Shown here piece after piece: positions 17,765-25,746 of a stretch of DNA of 64,000 bases. The DNA comes from Ruminococcus callidus (lineage in GTDB: Bacteria > Bacillota > Clostridia > Oscillospirales > Ruminococcaceae). The DNA lies in assembly GCF_020709055.1 (NCBI RefSeq), contig NZ_JAJFCK010000009.1, positions 24,680 to 88,679 of the forward strand, read 5' to 3'. The position numbers were made by a program, and so were the translations under genes. Position 1 is the stretch's first letter, and every line of letters starts with the position of its first letter. Under the pieces are notes generated by a model. That model did no database searches and was not told the origin of the DNA. It saw nothing but the letters and a program-made list of their open reading frames with translations.

Positions 17765-18358
17765 TCAGCCGTTCTTTTTTCCGGGCTGCGGTTTCTTTTT
17801 CCGCTTCCGCACGGAGTCGCCGAAGTTTCCCAGCTTTCGCCCCAGCGCAAAATATTCGCCGTGGGCATATGCCATCAGACCGCACTGCTGCAAGTTCAGT
17901 TTTCCCTTGCTGTCCAGATAGGTCTCCTCCACATTGACACCGGTGATCTCGGCGAAAAAGACGGTGTGTGTTCCCATCTCCTGCGTTGCGGTGACCTTGC
18001 ACTCCAGATTGACAGGACACTCTGCAATGAGGGGTGCCTGAACGGTCTGCGCCGGCTCCGGCGTGAAATGGCAGACCTGGAACTTGTCCACGTCCTTTCC
18101 GCTGCGCACACCGCAGAAATCCGTCTCTTTCATCATGGCGGAGGTGGTGAGATTGATGACAAACTCCCGCTGCTCCATGAGGATGCCGTAGGAATGGCGG
18201 GTGGGACGGACGGAAATATAGGTCATGGGCGGATGGGTGGCGAGAACGCCGGTCCACGCCACTGTCAGGACGTTGTGGGATTCCATGGTGCCGCAGCTGA
18301 CCAGTGTCGGCGGTACCGGTGCCAGCAGGACGCTGCCCTTCCAATGTTGTTTTGCCAT
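17765..18358 (-). CDS. Flavin reductase / flavoredoxin-like protein
   Basis: FMN-binding split-barrel protein of the flavin reductase family. Features are NVLTVAWTGVLATHPPMTYISVRPTRHSY (shown by its first and last parts), the substrate region EFVINLTTSAM, and LECKVTATQEMGTHTVFFAEI. ATG 18358 is chosen because it directly precedes the conserved domain and has AAAGGAG upstream; the reading frame continues further upstream through the promoter. The tail is strongly basic and Lys-rich. The natural acceptor is unknown. It stands alone under its own promoter. Confidence 0.8.
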   Translation of the reverse strand: MAKQHWKGSVLLAPVPPTLVSCGTMESHNVLTVAWTGVLATHPPMTYISVRPTRHSYGILMEQREFVINLTTSAMMKETDFCGVRSGKDVDKFQVCHFTPEPAQTVQAPLIAECPVNLECKVTATQEMGTHTVFFAEITGVNVEETYLDSKGKLNLQQCGLMAYAHGEYFALGRKLGNFGDSVRKRKKKPQPGKKNG

Positions 18359-18395
18359 AGTTGTTCGGTTCTCCTTTTTACGGTTCTTTTTCTGT

Positions 18396-18424
18396 ATTGT
18401 ACCATGGGACACGCAGAATGTCAA
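18396..18424 (-). promoter_or_regulatory. Sigma-A promoter for the flavin reductase gene
   Basis: Minus strand TTGACA (18419-18424), 17-bp spacer, TACAAT (18396-18401). It lies back to back with the promoter at 18456-18485. Confidence 0.85.
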
Positions 18425-18455
18425 TGATACATCCAAAATCCGCTGCGGATTCTCG

Positions 18456-18485
18456 TTGACAGCGCAGAGAAAAATCAGGTATAAT
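18456..18485 (+). promoter_or_regulatory. Sigma-A promoter for the sialate esterase gene
   Basis: TTGACA at 18456-18461, 18-bp spacer, TATAAT at 18480-18485, located 38 bp before the ATG. Confidence 0.85.
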
Positions 18486-18522
18486 AGAGGCATCACAGTT
18501 ATTTGGAAAGGTTGAAAATAAA

Positions 18523-20052
18523 ATGATACAGACAGCCCCTGTTTTTACAGATCACATGGTATTGCAGCGGGACAAGAACGTTGCAGTTTTTGGAACAGGA
18601 ACCGCTGGCGAATCGGTACGGGTTTCGCTTCCGGCGCAGAACCGCACGGTTTCCGGCTGCGTCGGCGGGGACGGCATATGGTGTGTCTATCTGCCGCCGC
18701 TGACAGCGGGGACCGGGATGACGCTGGAGGTCGCTGGCGCAGAGAATCAGCTGGTCTATACGGACGTGGCAGTGGGGGAGGTATGGCTTGCCGGCGGTCA
18801 GTCCAACATGGAATTTATGCTCAAGGATGCCAAAGGCGGTGCGGAGGCACTGCAGCACTGTGCGGAATCCGGTGTGCGCTGTTTCCGTGTGCCACGAAAC
18901 ACATTTCCCGATGCGGCATATGCGCAGGAATTTGCCGAGAGCCGCTGGGAGCTCGCCACGCCGGAAACCGCTGGCGTGTGGTCGGCGGTGGCGTACTGGG
19001 CAGCGCAGGAGCTGGCACAGCGCCTTGGCGTTCCGGTGGGAATCGTCGGCTGCAATTATGGCGGTTCTTCTGTCAGCTGCTGGATGCCGGAGGAGGATCT
19101 GGAGCGGCACGCTGCCGGACATCCCTATCTGAAAGACTATCAGGATGCCGTCGCCGGAAAGACGGATGCGGAGATGATCGCTGCCTATGACGACTATCTG
19201 GTGTACCATGCGGCGTGGACAGAGCGCATGGAGAAGTGCTATCAGGAGGACGGGAACATGAAGTGGGACGATGTCATCCGCCGCTGCGGCGAAAACCGCT
19301 GGCCCGGCCCCATGGGCATCAAAAGCCCGTTTCGTCCCGCCGGTATGTACCGCTTCATGCTGCGCCGGATCGTGCCGTACACCCTTCGGGGATTCTGGTA
19401 TTATCAGGGGGAGAACGACGACTTTCGGGCAGAAACGTATGCCTCGCTGCTCTGCACCATGATCGCAAGGTGGCGGCAGGAGTTTCAGGACGACACGCTG
19501 CCGTTTCTGCTGGTACAGCTGCCCATGTTTGCCTATGAGGACACGCTGGGAACCGGTATCTGGTGCATTTTGCGGGAGGCGCAGATGAACGTGTTCCGCA
19601 CGGTCAAACACACGGGAATCGCCGTTGCGCTGGACTGCGGAGAGATGGGTAACATTCACCCCACAGACAAGAAACCGGCGGCGCACCGGCTGGCATTGCA
19701 GGCACGCCATCTGGTTTACGGAGAAACAGAACTGGAGGCGTTCGGCCCGCTGTATGCCGGAAGTGTGGTGCAGGACGGCAGCCTGACTGTGTTCTTTGAC
19801 CACGGTCAGGGCATGACGTTTCACGGCAAGCCGCTGGGCTTTGAGCTTGCCGGCGCAGACGGCGTGTATCATCCGGCGCAGGCGGTTCTGGACGGCGCCA
19901 GTGTCCGCCTGACCTGTGCGGAGGTTCCGGTGCCGGTTTCCGCACGCTATGCGTGGCAAAACTACGGGCCGGTCTCGCTGTTCGGGGCAAATGGAATTCC
20001 GGCAGCGCCATTTCGTACCACGCCGGCGGTGCTTCCGCTTTTGCAGGGATAA
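18523..20052 (+). CDS. Sialate O-acetylesterase family protein (SGNH hydrolase)
   Basis: Resembles 9-O-acetylsialate esterases, which strip O-acetyl groups so that sialidases or lyases can act. VFTDHMVLQRDKNVAVFGT at the N-terminus forms the usual beta-sandwich. The nucleophile block is GGQSNMEFML near residue 90, followed by GVPVGIVGCNYGGSSV. The C-terminal catalytic block is GEMGNIHPTDK. There is no signal peptide, so the 509-residue enzyme appears to be cytoplasmic and may act on imported sugars or plant-glycan oligosaccharides. No sialic-acid genes are nearby, so the true acetylated substrate is open. Confidence 0.85.
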   Translation: MIQTAPVFTDHMVLQRDKNVAVFGTGTAGESVRVSLPAQNRTVSGCVGGDGIWCVYLPPLTAGTGMTLEVAGAENQLVYTDVAVGEVWLAGGQSNMEFMLKDAKGGAEALQHCAESGVRCFRVPRNTFPDAAYAQEFAESRWELATPETAGVWSAVAYWAAQELAQRLGVPVGIVGCNYGGSSVSCWMPEEDLERHAAGHPYLKDYQDAVAGKTDAEMIAAYDDYLVYHAAWTERMEKCYQEDGNMKWDDVIRRCGENRWPGPMGIKSPFRPAGMYRFMLRRIVPYTLRGFWYYQGENDDFRAETYASLLCTMIARWRQEFQDDTLPFLLVQLPMFAYEDTLGTGIWCILREAQMNVFRTVKHTGIAVALDCGEMGNIHPTDKKPAAHRLALQARHLVYGETELEAFGPLYAGSVVQDGSLTVFFDHGQGMTFHGKPLGFELAGADGVYHPAQAVLDGASVRLTCAEVPVPVSARYAWQNYGPVSLFGANGIPAAPFRTTPAVLPLLQG

Positions 20053-20095
20053 AAATATGGCGGATTTTTGTCTGCCTGTGCGGAATTTCGCCGAA

Positions 20096-20150
20096 TTTTC
20101 CACAATGGCGGAAGCTACGGAAATGTTCAAGATTTTCCACAGTTTCCACA
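20096..20150 (+). other. Cluster of DnaA-box-like sequences
   Basis: TTTTCCACA occurs at 20096-20104 and 20133-20141, and GTTTCCACA at 20142-20150, directly abutting the second copy. Each differs from the DnaA consensus TTATCCACA by one or two bases. The segment is non-coding. Whether DnaA binds is not known. Confidence 0.3.
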
Positions 20151-20273
20151 GGGCTTTCAACAGTTTTTCCCCATGCGCTTTTTCCGCTGTGAAAAAGATA
20201 GTTTTGAAATGATTAGAACGTCATAGAATGCACATACTTTTGGTGCGGAAAAACGCAGAGAGGAGCATGTGCT

Positions 20274-20525
20274 ATGGTAAAAGGCGTACACAAAAAGATT
20301 TTGGAGATCAATCATCCGGACAGCCTGTATTTTGAACGGGCGGTGTTCTACCTGAAGCCGGGGATCACCCAGCTTCCGCCGCAGGTCTCGCAGGAGGATG
20401 CGGACGCTCTGTTACAGGAGATCTCGCCGTCCGCCAAAAAGCGGACACGGCTCTGGCTGCCCATGCTGCTGCTGGCGGTTGGCAGCAGTGTGGGGACGGC
20501 GGCGGTGATCCTGTTTTTTCTTTGA
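20274..20525 (+). CDS. Small tail-anchored membrane protein, unknown function
   Basis: An 83-residue protein of no recognised family. The cytoplasmic part starts MVKGVHKKILEINHP and contains FERAVFYLKPG. A basic stretch (KKRTR) precedes a single hydrophobic C-terminal helix (LWLPMLLLAVG to the end). GAGGAG lies upstream of the ATG and codon use matches the neighbours, so I take it as a real gene. The DnaA-box-like cluster lies just upstream. Confidence 0.65.
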   Translation: MVKGVHKKILEINHPDSLYFERAVFYLKPGITQLPPQVSQEDADALLQEISPSAKKRTRLWLPMLLLAVGSSVGTAAVILFFL

Positions 20526-20563
20526 ACTGCACTGGAAATTTCCGTTTCCAGACAGGTTTCCCC

Positions 20564-20592
20564 TTGTATTTTTGGATGTGTCATGTTATAAT
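20564..20592 (+). promoter_or_regulatory. Sigma-A promoter for rlmB
   Basis: TTGTAT at 20564-20569, 17-bp spacer, TATAAT at 20587-20592, with an extended -10 TG at 20584-20585. Confidence 0.85.
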
Positions 20593-20669
20593 AGTTCTAT
20601 TCTGCAAGAGGCAGAAGCAAAAACGGAAATGCTGAACAATGAGAGAAAGAGATAAAGGAGTAAGAAACA

Positions 20670-21464
20670 TTGAAAAATTCCAAAAAACCATATCGTTCAC
20701 GGGAAGCACGTGCGCCGGAACTCACACAGGCGCAGGAGGATCGCATTGCCGGACGCAATCCGGTGATGGAAGCGCTGCGCAGCGAGGCGCAGATCGATAC
20801 AGTCTATGTCAGCCAGGAGAGCGGCGGTTTGCAGGAAATCGTGGAACTGGCGAAATCCCGCGGAATCCCTGTGAAGATCGTGACTGAGGCAAAGCTGTCC
20901 CAGCTCACCGGCGGTGCCGTGCATCAGGGCGTGGCGGCAGACGGCGCATGCGGGCAGTACGTCTCCCTGGAAGATCTGCTGAAAACGGCAGAGGAGCGGG
21001 GCGAACCGCCGCTGCTGGTGATCTGTGACGGCATTCAGGATCCCCACAATCTGGGGGCGATCATCCGGACGGCAGAGGCTGCCGGAGCACACGGTGTCAT
21101 CATCCCCAAGCGCCGCAGCGCCTCGCTGACGCTGACCGTGGGAAAGACCTCCGCCGGTGCGGCAAGCTGGCTGCCGGTGGCTCGTGTTTCCAATCTGGTC
21201 TCCGCCATGGAGCAGCTAAAAGAACACGGCGTGTGGATCTACGGCACGGATGCTGCCGGCACATCGTACACCGATGCGGATTTCACCGGCGGTACGGCAT
21301 TTGTCATCGGCTCAGAGGGCTTCGGTATGGGGCGGCTGGTGGGCGAGACCTGCGACGCCAAGCTGAGCCTTCCCATGCGTGGCAAGGTCAACTCCCTGAA
21401 CGCCTCTGTCGCCGCCGGCATCTTCCTGTATGAGGCAGTGCGTCAGCGCACTGCACGTACATAA
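20670..21464 (+). CDS. rlmB: 23S rRNA (guanosine-2'-O)-methyltransferase RlmB-like (TrmH/SPOUT)
   Basis: SPOUT-class enzyme predicted to 2'-O-methylate G2251 of 23S rRNA. AGRNPVMEALRS is the N-terminal substrate-binding domain. The three SPOUT knot motifs are present: DGIQDPHNLGAIIRTAEA, VIGSEGFGMGRL, and LPMRGKVNSLNASVAAGIFLY (shown in full it is just over the motif). The start is TTG 20670 with AAAGGAG at 20654-20660 and a 9-nt spacer; no ATG fits. The length of 264 residues is normal. It has its own promoter and is followed 10 bp later by the membrane gene. Confidence 0.9.
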   Translation: MKNSKKPYRSREARAPELTQAQEDRIAGRNPVMEALRSEAQIDTVYVSQESGGLQEIVELAKSRGIPVKIVTEAKLSQLTGGAVHQGVAADGACGQYVSLEDLLKTAEERGEPPLLVICDGIQDPHNLGAIIRTAEAAGAHGVIIPKRRSASLTLTVGKTSAGAASWLPVARVSNLVSAMEQLKEHGVWIYGTDAAGTSYTDADFTGGTAFVIGSEGFGMGRLVGETCDAKLSLPMRGKVNSLNASVAAGIFLYEAVRQRTART

Positions 21465-21474
21465 GGAGCGGCAT

Positions 21475-23952
21475 ATGGCAGATCAGAAATTTACGCTGGA
21501 GGAAATTCTCAGCGAATATACGCCGGACGGCAAGCGTTCCGGCATTCAGAAAGCGGACGACAGACCACTGGCACACGGCAAGCTGGAAACGGAAAAGCTG
21601 CTGAATGCGGCGACCTCCGATCGGCCGATGCCCGGCGGCAGCGGCGGTTACCGCCATGTGGCAGAGCAGCCGCCTCAGCCGGAGGAGGAACTGGTGGACA
21701 TCAAGTCCACCATCTCCCACATCAAGGCGGCGCAGAGCGCACAGCGTGCGCAGGAGGCTGCGGCATCGCCGGTGATGCGGGAACGGTTTCCCACTCAGAG
21801 TTTACAGCGGGAGCAGGTTTCCTTTGTGAACGCCGGCAATGCAAGAGCGGCTGGCAATACTTATGCCGACGACGGCATCTCCGCCTATGACGGCGCTGTC
21901 AAGGTGGAGGAGGATGTTTCGGAGAGCAAGAACCGGCATCGTCCGAACATCCGGCAGATGGCGGATTCCACACGTGCCAGAGAGAAAAAACAGAAGAAGC
22001 GCCGGAGAAAAAAGGGCGCAGATGCCTCCTATGCCAAGGAGTCCATGACCGGTGTTTTCCAGCGGCCGGATTCTGCTGCCGGAGCATCCGAACCGACCTC
22101 TCATCACAACTGGGAGGAGGAAGAGGACTTCTACTATCAGGCACAGAAGGAGTCCAGCCGTTCCGGCAGTGCGCCACGGCGGATTCGTACCCGCATGGCA
22201 GCCGAGGAGACCACTCAAACCACACCGGACGACATGACACAGGTGCGCAGCACCCTGCTGAAGCTGCGGAATGTGGTGCTGCTCCGCTGTCTGGCGCTGC
22301 TGCTGCTGACGGTCTTCGGCGGACTGCTGGCGTTTGGCGAAAATGCCGCAGGCGGTATCCTCACCCTTGTTTCCAGTCACCTCAGCCTGCGCAGCTATGC
22401 CATTTTGCAGCTGGCAATGGGTGTTGCCGGCGGTGCGATTGCTTTTCCTACGGTGCGGAGCGGACTGTGGAATCTTCTGCGTCTGCACGCTAACAGCGAC
22501 AGCATGGCAGTGCTTCCTCTGCTTCCGGCGATTGCCGGCGCAGTGCTGGCGGTGATCTCGCCGCAGGTGCTGGAAAATGAAACGATCCATCTTTTCCTGC
22601 CCTGTGCCCTGCTGGCGCTGTTCTGCAACGCCGTGGGACGGGTTCTGGTGGTGCGCCGTGCTATGCGCAGCTGTAATGTGATGACCCGTCTGGAGCAGAA
22701 GCGTGTGCTCTCTTATATTTCCCAGGAGGAGACGGCGGACCTGTTGACACGGGGACTCATCAGCGATTATCCGGTGGTCACCTCTGTGCGCAGGGTGGAT
22801 TCGCTCTGTGATTTTTTGCGGTATACGTATTCCAACGATTTGACCGACATTCTCTGCCGTCCTATGACGGCGCTCTACTCCGGCGGTTCGCTGGTGGTCG
22901 CCGTGGGAATCTCGCTGATTCGCATGGGCGTTTCGTTTAACATGCTGTGGTTCAGCTTTTTCCTCTCTCTGCTGACGGCGCTGCTGACGGCGGGATGCTG
23001 TGTGGGCAGTGCGCTGGTGGTCAATCTTCCGCTGGAGCGGGAATCGAAAAAGGCAGCAGCCAGCAATAGTGTGATGCTGGGCTATCAGAGCGTGGACGAT
23101 TTCTACGACACCAACGCCCTGCTGGCAGAGGCGAGTGATCTGTTCCCCAAGGGATCGATTCGGATTCAGGGGCTGAAAGTGTTCTCCGGCGCCAAGGTGG
23201 ACAACGTACTGCTGGATGCAGCCAGTCTGGTCTACCGTGCCGGCAGCATCCTGAAGTTTGCCTTTGCGGAGATGATTCCGGAGCGGGAACAGCTGCATCA
23301 GGTGGACGACTTTGTCTATGAGGACGGTCTGGGGCTGTGCGGATGGATCGCCAACCGGCGTGTACTGTTCGGCGGCAGAGAGATGATGGCGGAGCACAAG
23401 GTAGAGGGACTTCCCACCAAGACACGGGAGGCGGAGCTGGCGGAGGGCAGCGGTGATGTGCTGTATCTCTCCATCAGCGGTGTGCTCTCAGCGATGTTCT
23501 GCGTGCAGATCACGGCGGATCCCGTTGTGAAAAAACAGATGCAGGCGCTGAAACAGGAGAACATTGCACTGGTAATTCGCAGCATGGACAGCTCAGTTTC
23601 CCTGCGGCGGCTCTCGGCACTTTTCCAGTTTCCGGAGCACCTGATGAAGATTCTGCCCGCCTCTATGCACAATCTGTTCCAGCGGGAGACCGCTGACCTG
23701 GGCTGTGTCAGCGCTTCGATGGTGCTGGGAGATTCCGGCTTTGGCGCAGCACGCCTGTTGGTTGGTTCCCGTAAAGTACGGCGCAGTGCGGTGACCGGCA
23801 TGATCTTACAGGTTGTGGCATCGCTGCTGGGCCTGTCTCTGGCACTGATTCACGTGTTCACCGGCGCATACAGCGAGATCAACGCACAGTTTTTCTTCCT
23901 CTATCATTTGATTTTAACAGCAATTACGGCGCTTGCAGTGCGCATTCGATAA
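21475..23952 (+). CDS. P-type-ATPase-like membrane protein without catalytic motifs
   Basis: An 825-residue protein of no named family. Residues 1-260 are charged and low-complexity, probably disordered. Eight hydrophobic helices follow in a 4+2+2 arrangement: about 264-392 (four), 470-516 (two) and 773-822 (two). This matches heavy-metal P-type ATPases. Between helices 6 and 7 the order also fits: SDLFPKGSIRI (residues near 555-562) stands where DKTGT should be, DNVLLDAASL follows, then GLGLCGWIANRRVLFGG, then ITADPVVKKQMQALKQENIALVI. The phosphorylated Asp, the Mg-binding GDGxND (here GDSGFGAA) and the A-domain TGE are missing. I infer a dead pump used as receptor, scaffold or regulator. 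The start at 21475 has AAGGAG; an LCP gene follows. Confidence 0.7.
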   Translation: MADQKFTLEEILSEYTPDGKRSGIQKADDRPLAHGKLETEKLLNAATSDRPMPGGSGGYRHVAEQPPQPEEELVDIKSTISHIKAAQSAQRAQEAAASPVMRERFPTQSLQREQVSFVNAGNARAAGNTYADDGISAYDGAVKVEEDVSESKNRHRPNIRQMADSTRAREKKQKKRRRKKGADASYAKESMTGVFQRPDSAAGASEPTSHHNWEEEEDFYYQAQKESSRSGSAPRRIRTRMAAEETTQTTPDDMTQVRSTLLKLRNVVLLRCLALLLLTVFGGLLAFGENAAGGILTLVSSHLSLRSYAILQLAMGVAGGAIAFPTVRSGLWNLLRLHANSDSMAVLPLLPAIAGAVLAVISPQVLENETIHLFLPCALLALFCNAVGRVLVVRRAMRSCNVMTRLEQKRVLSYISQEETADLLTRGLISDYPVVTSVRRVDSLCDFLRYTYSNDLTDILCRPMTALYSGGSLVVAVGISLIRMGVSFNMLWFSFFLSLLTALLTAGCCVGSALVVNLPLERESKKAAASNSVMLGYQSVDDFYDTNALLAEASDLFPKGSIRIQGLKVFSGAKVDNVLLDAASLVYRAGSILKFAFAEMIPEREQLHQVDDFVYEDGLGLCGWIANRRVLFGGREMMAEHKVEGLPTKTREAELAEGSGDVLYLSISGVLSAMFCVQITADPVVKKQMQALKQENIALVIRSMDSSVSLRRLSALFQFPEHLMKILPASMHNLFQRETADLGCVSASMVLGDSGFGAARLLVGSRKVRRSAVTGMILQVVASLLGLSLALIHVFTGAYSEINAQFFFLYHLILTAITALAVRIR

Positions 23953-23978
23953 GAAGCGAAACCGGAAAGGAGTCCGAT

Positions 23979-25577
23979 ATGGAAAAATCTCATAGAAACG
24001 GCGGAAATACGGACGGCGAGGAAACCATGTTCTTCCACGCAGCCGCTACCGGAAAATCCACCGATCAATACGACACCAAACAGATCGACGCCGGACAGGT
24101 GCAGCGGCAGGCAGCGCAGAATCCATATGTGCAGGGCGGTTATGCACCGGACAGTTACGGACAGACAGGCTATGCCCAGGATGGGTATAGTCAGAGCGGT
24201 TACAATCAGAACGGTTATGCCCGGGACGGATACGGACAGGCAGGCTATGGACAGGAGGGCTACGCCCAGGGCGGTTATGGTCAGGCAGGTTACGAATCGG
24301 GCGGCTATGCGCAGGACGGATACAATCAGGGGTATCCGCAGGGCGGTTACGGACAAGCCGGATATTCCCAAGGCGGCTACGGTCAGAGCGGATATGTCCC
24401 CCAAGGCGGTTATTCGCAGGGCAGCAGCGCCCCCAGACAGCCGCAGCAGCGTCCCGCCGCACCGCAGCGGAGTAGTTCGCCGCAGCAGAGAAGCCGTGTG
24501 CCTCAACAGCAGCACGCCTCCCGTCCGGCGCAGCCGGCGAGAGCACAGTCTGCACGAAAGAGTGCGCCTGCACGGAGCAGCGCACCGGTATCCTCCGGCA
24601 GTTCCTCCCGCCGGAAGCGGCGGCGGAATCACTCCTTTCTGGGACGGCTTGTCAAGACCATTCTGATTCTCGTCATCGTGGTGTTCCTGCTGTATTCCGC
24701 CATCGCCATGGTGGGTATTTTGCAGATGAACCGTGTGGCAGCCGGAGAGCGCAGTGTGACCAGCGGCAGCATGGAGGAGTCCTATGTGAAAAACGTGCTG
24801 GTCATCGGCACGGACACCCGTGACCCCTCCGAGGAGCAGGGGCGGTCGGACTCCATGATTCTGGTTTCCATGAATTCCCGCACCAAGGAGATCACCATGA
24901 CTTCATTTATGCGGGATGTGTATGTAGAGATTCCCAACAATGGCTACGGCAAGCTGAATGCCGCCTATTCCTACGGCGGGCCGGAGCTGCTGATGGACAC
25001 GCTGGAGGAGAACTATGACATCAGCATTGATGACTATGTGATGATTACATTCGCTGCCTGCGCCAAAATGATCGATGCCGTGGGCGGTGTGAAGCTGGAG
25101 CTGTCCGATGACGAGGCACAGGCAGTCAACGAAATTCTCATCAGCGAGGTCAATGAGATCATGGGCGACGACCGGGAGGACGATCTCCTCAGCAGCGGCG
25201 GAACGCTGACGCTGGACGGGAAGCAGGCGCTTTCCTACAGCCGTATCCGCTACGTAGGCAATGCCGACTTTGAGCGCACCGAGCGCCAGCGCATGGTCAT
25301 GCAGCAGGTGATGCAGAAAGCCACTAAGAATCCGTTTCGGCTGGCATCCATCTGTATGTCTGCGCTGCCGGAGATGACCACCAATCTCTCCGCTGGCGAG
25401 CTGTACGGCTATGCCGTGACAACGCCGCTGAAGCTCGCCACCAGCGACCTGAAGCAGCAGCGCATTCCGGAGGACGGGACGTTCAGCGGTGTGAACATCG
25501 ATGGTGAGGACGTGCTGCAAATCGACTTTGATGCGGCAAAGCAGGAGCTGAAAGACACCGTGTTTGCCTCAGAGTAA
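23979..25577 (+). CDS. LytR-CpsA-Psr (LCP) protein with Gly/Tyr/Gln-rich cytoplasmic repeats
   Basis: Transferase family that attaches teichoic acid or capsule-type polymers to peptidoglycan. The cytoplasmic N-terminus (about residues 48-150) is a tandem repeat of GY-x-Q-x units, followed by a Pro/Arg/Ser-rich basic stretch. One transmembrane helix lies near residues 225-245. The LCP domain then carries NVLVIGTDTRD, RSDSMILVSMN, MTSFMRDVYVEIP, KLNAAYSYGG, and SYSRIRYVGNADFERTERQR with the catalytic arginines. The repeat-rich N-terminus is unusual for the family. AAAGGAG lies before ATG 23979, and a terminator ends the unit with rlmB and the ATPase-like gene. Confidence 0.9.
   Translation: MEKSHRNGGNTDGEETMFFHAAATGKSTDQYDTKQIDAGQVQRQAAQNPYVQGGYAPDSYGQTGYAQDGYSQSGYNQNGYARDGYGQAGYGQEGYAQGGYGQAGYESGGYAQDGYNQGYPQGGYGQAGYSQGGYGQSGYVPQGGYSQGSSAPRQPQQRPAAPQRSSSPQQRSRVPQQQHASRPAQPARAQSARKSAPARSSAPVSSGSSSRRKRRRNHSFLGRLVKTILILVIVVFLLYSAIAMVGILQMNRVAAGERSVTSGSMEESYVKNVLVIGTDTRDPSEEQGRSDSMILVSMNSRTKEITMTSFMRDVYVEIPNNGYGKLNAAYSYGGPELLMDTLEENYDISIDDYVMITFAACAKMIDAVGGVKLELSDDEAQAVNEILISEVNEIMGDDREDDLLSSGGTLTLDGKQALSYSRIRYVGNADFERTERQRMVMQQVMQKATKNPFRLASICMSALPEMTTNLSAGELYGYAVTTPLKLATSDLKQQRIPEDGTFSGVNIDGEDVLQIDFDAAKQELKDTVFASE
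24127..24425 (+). repeat. In-frame tandem repeats coding Gly-Tyr-x-Gln-x units
   Basis: About 17 imperfect 15- to 18-bp units, typically GGCTATGGACAG or GGTTACAATCAG variants, each coding GY followed by AQ, GQ, NQ or SQ. The units differ at synonymous sites, so the repeat is selected at protein level but could still change length by slippage. Confidence 0.85.
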
Positions 25578-25603
25578 ATTATCGAAAAATCACAATATTT
25601 CCC

Positions 25604-25640
25604 AAAACAGGCAGCGGAAACGCTGCCTGTTTTCTGTTTC
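25604..25640 (+). terminator. Intrinsic terminator after the LCP gene
   Basis: A 13-bp perfect stem (AAAACAGGCAGCG with its complement) closed by a GAAA tetraloop at 25617-25620, followed by a T-rich tract. Confidence 0.9.
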
Positions 25641-25662
25641 GGCGAATTTTTCTCAAAAAGGC

Positions 25663-25691
25663 TTGCAATTTTGGTGAATCTCTTGTATAAT
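25663..25691 (+). promoter_or_regulatory. Sigma-A promoter for the TPR gene
   Basis: TTGCAA at 25663-25668, 17-bp spacer, TATAAT at 25686-25691. Confidence 0.85.
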
Positions 25692-25746
25692 AGAAACAAT
25701 AGACGAGTGCGGCATGGTGCCGCAGGGAAAAAGGAGCTTTCAATTT

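Noticed and set aside
20096..20150. The DnaA-box-like cluster as the chromosomal origin
   Set aside because: No dnaA, dnaN, rpmH or AT-rich unwinding element nearby, and the boxes are imperfect. Kept only as a possible binding site.
18499..20160. A minus-strand open frame of 553 codons opposite the sialate esterase
   Set aside because: The + strand gene has a consensus promoter, ribosome binding site and catalytic motifs; the antisense frame has none.
24127..24425. Repeats considered as a CRISPR array
   Set aside because: Units are 15-18 bp, adjacent without spacers, and encode an in-frame Gly/Tyr/Gln repeat within the LCP gene.
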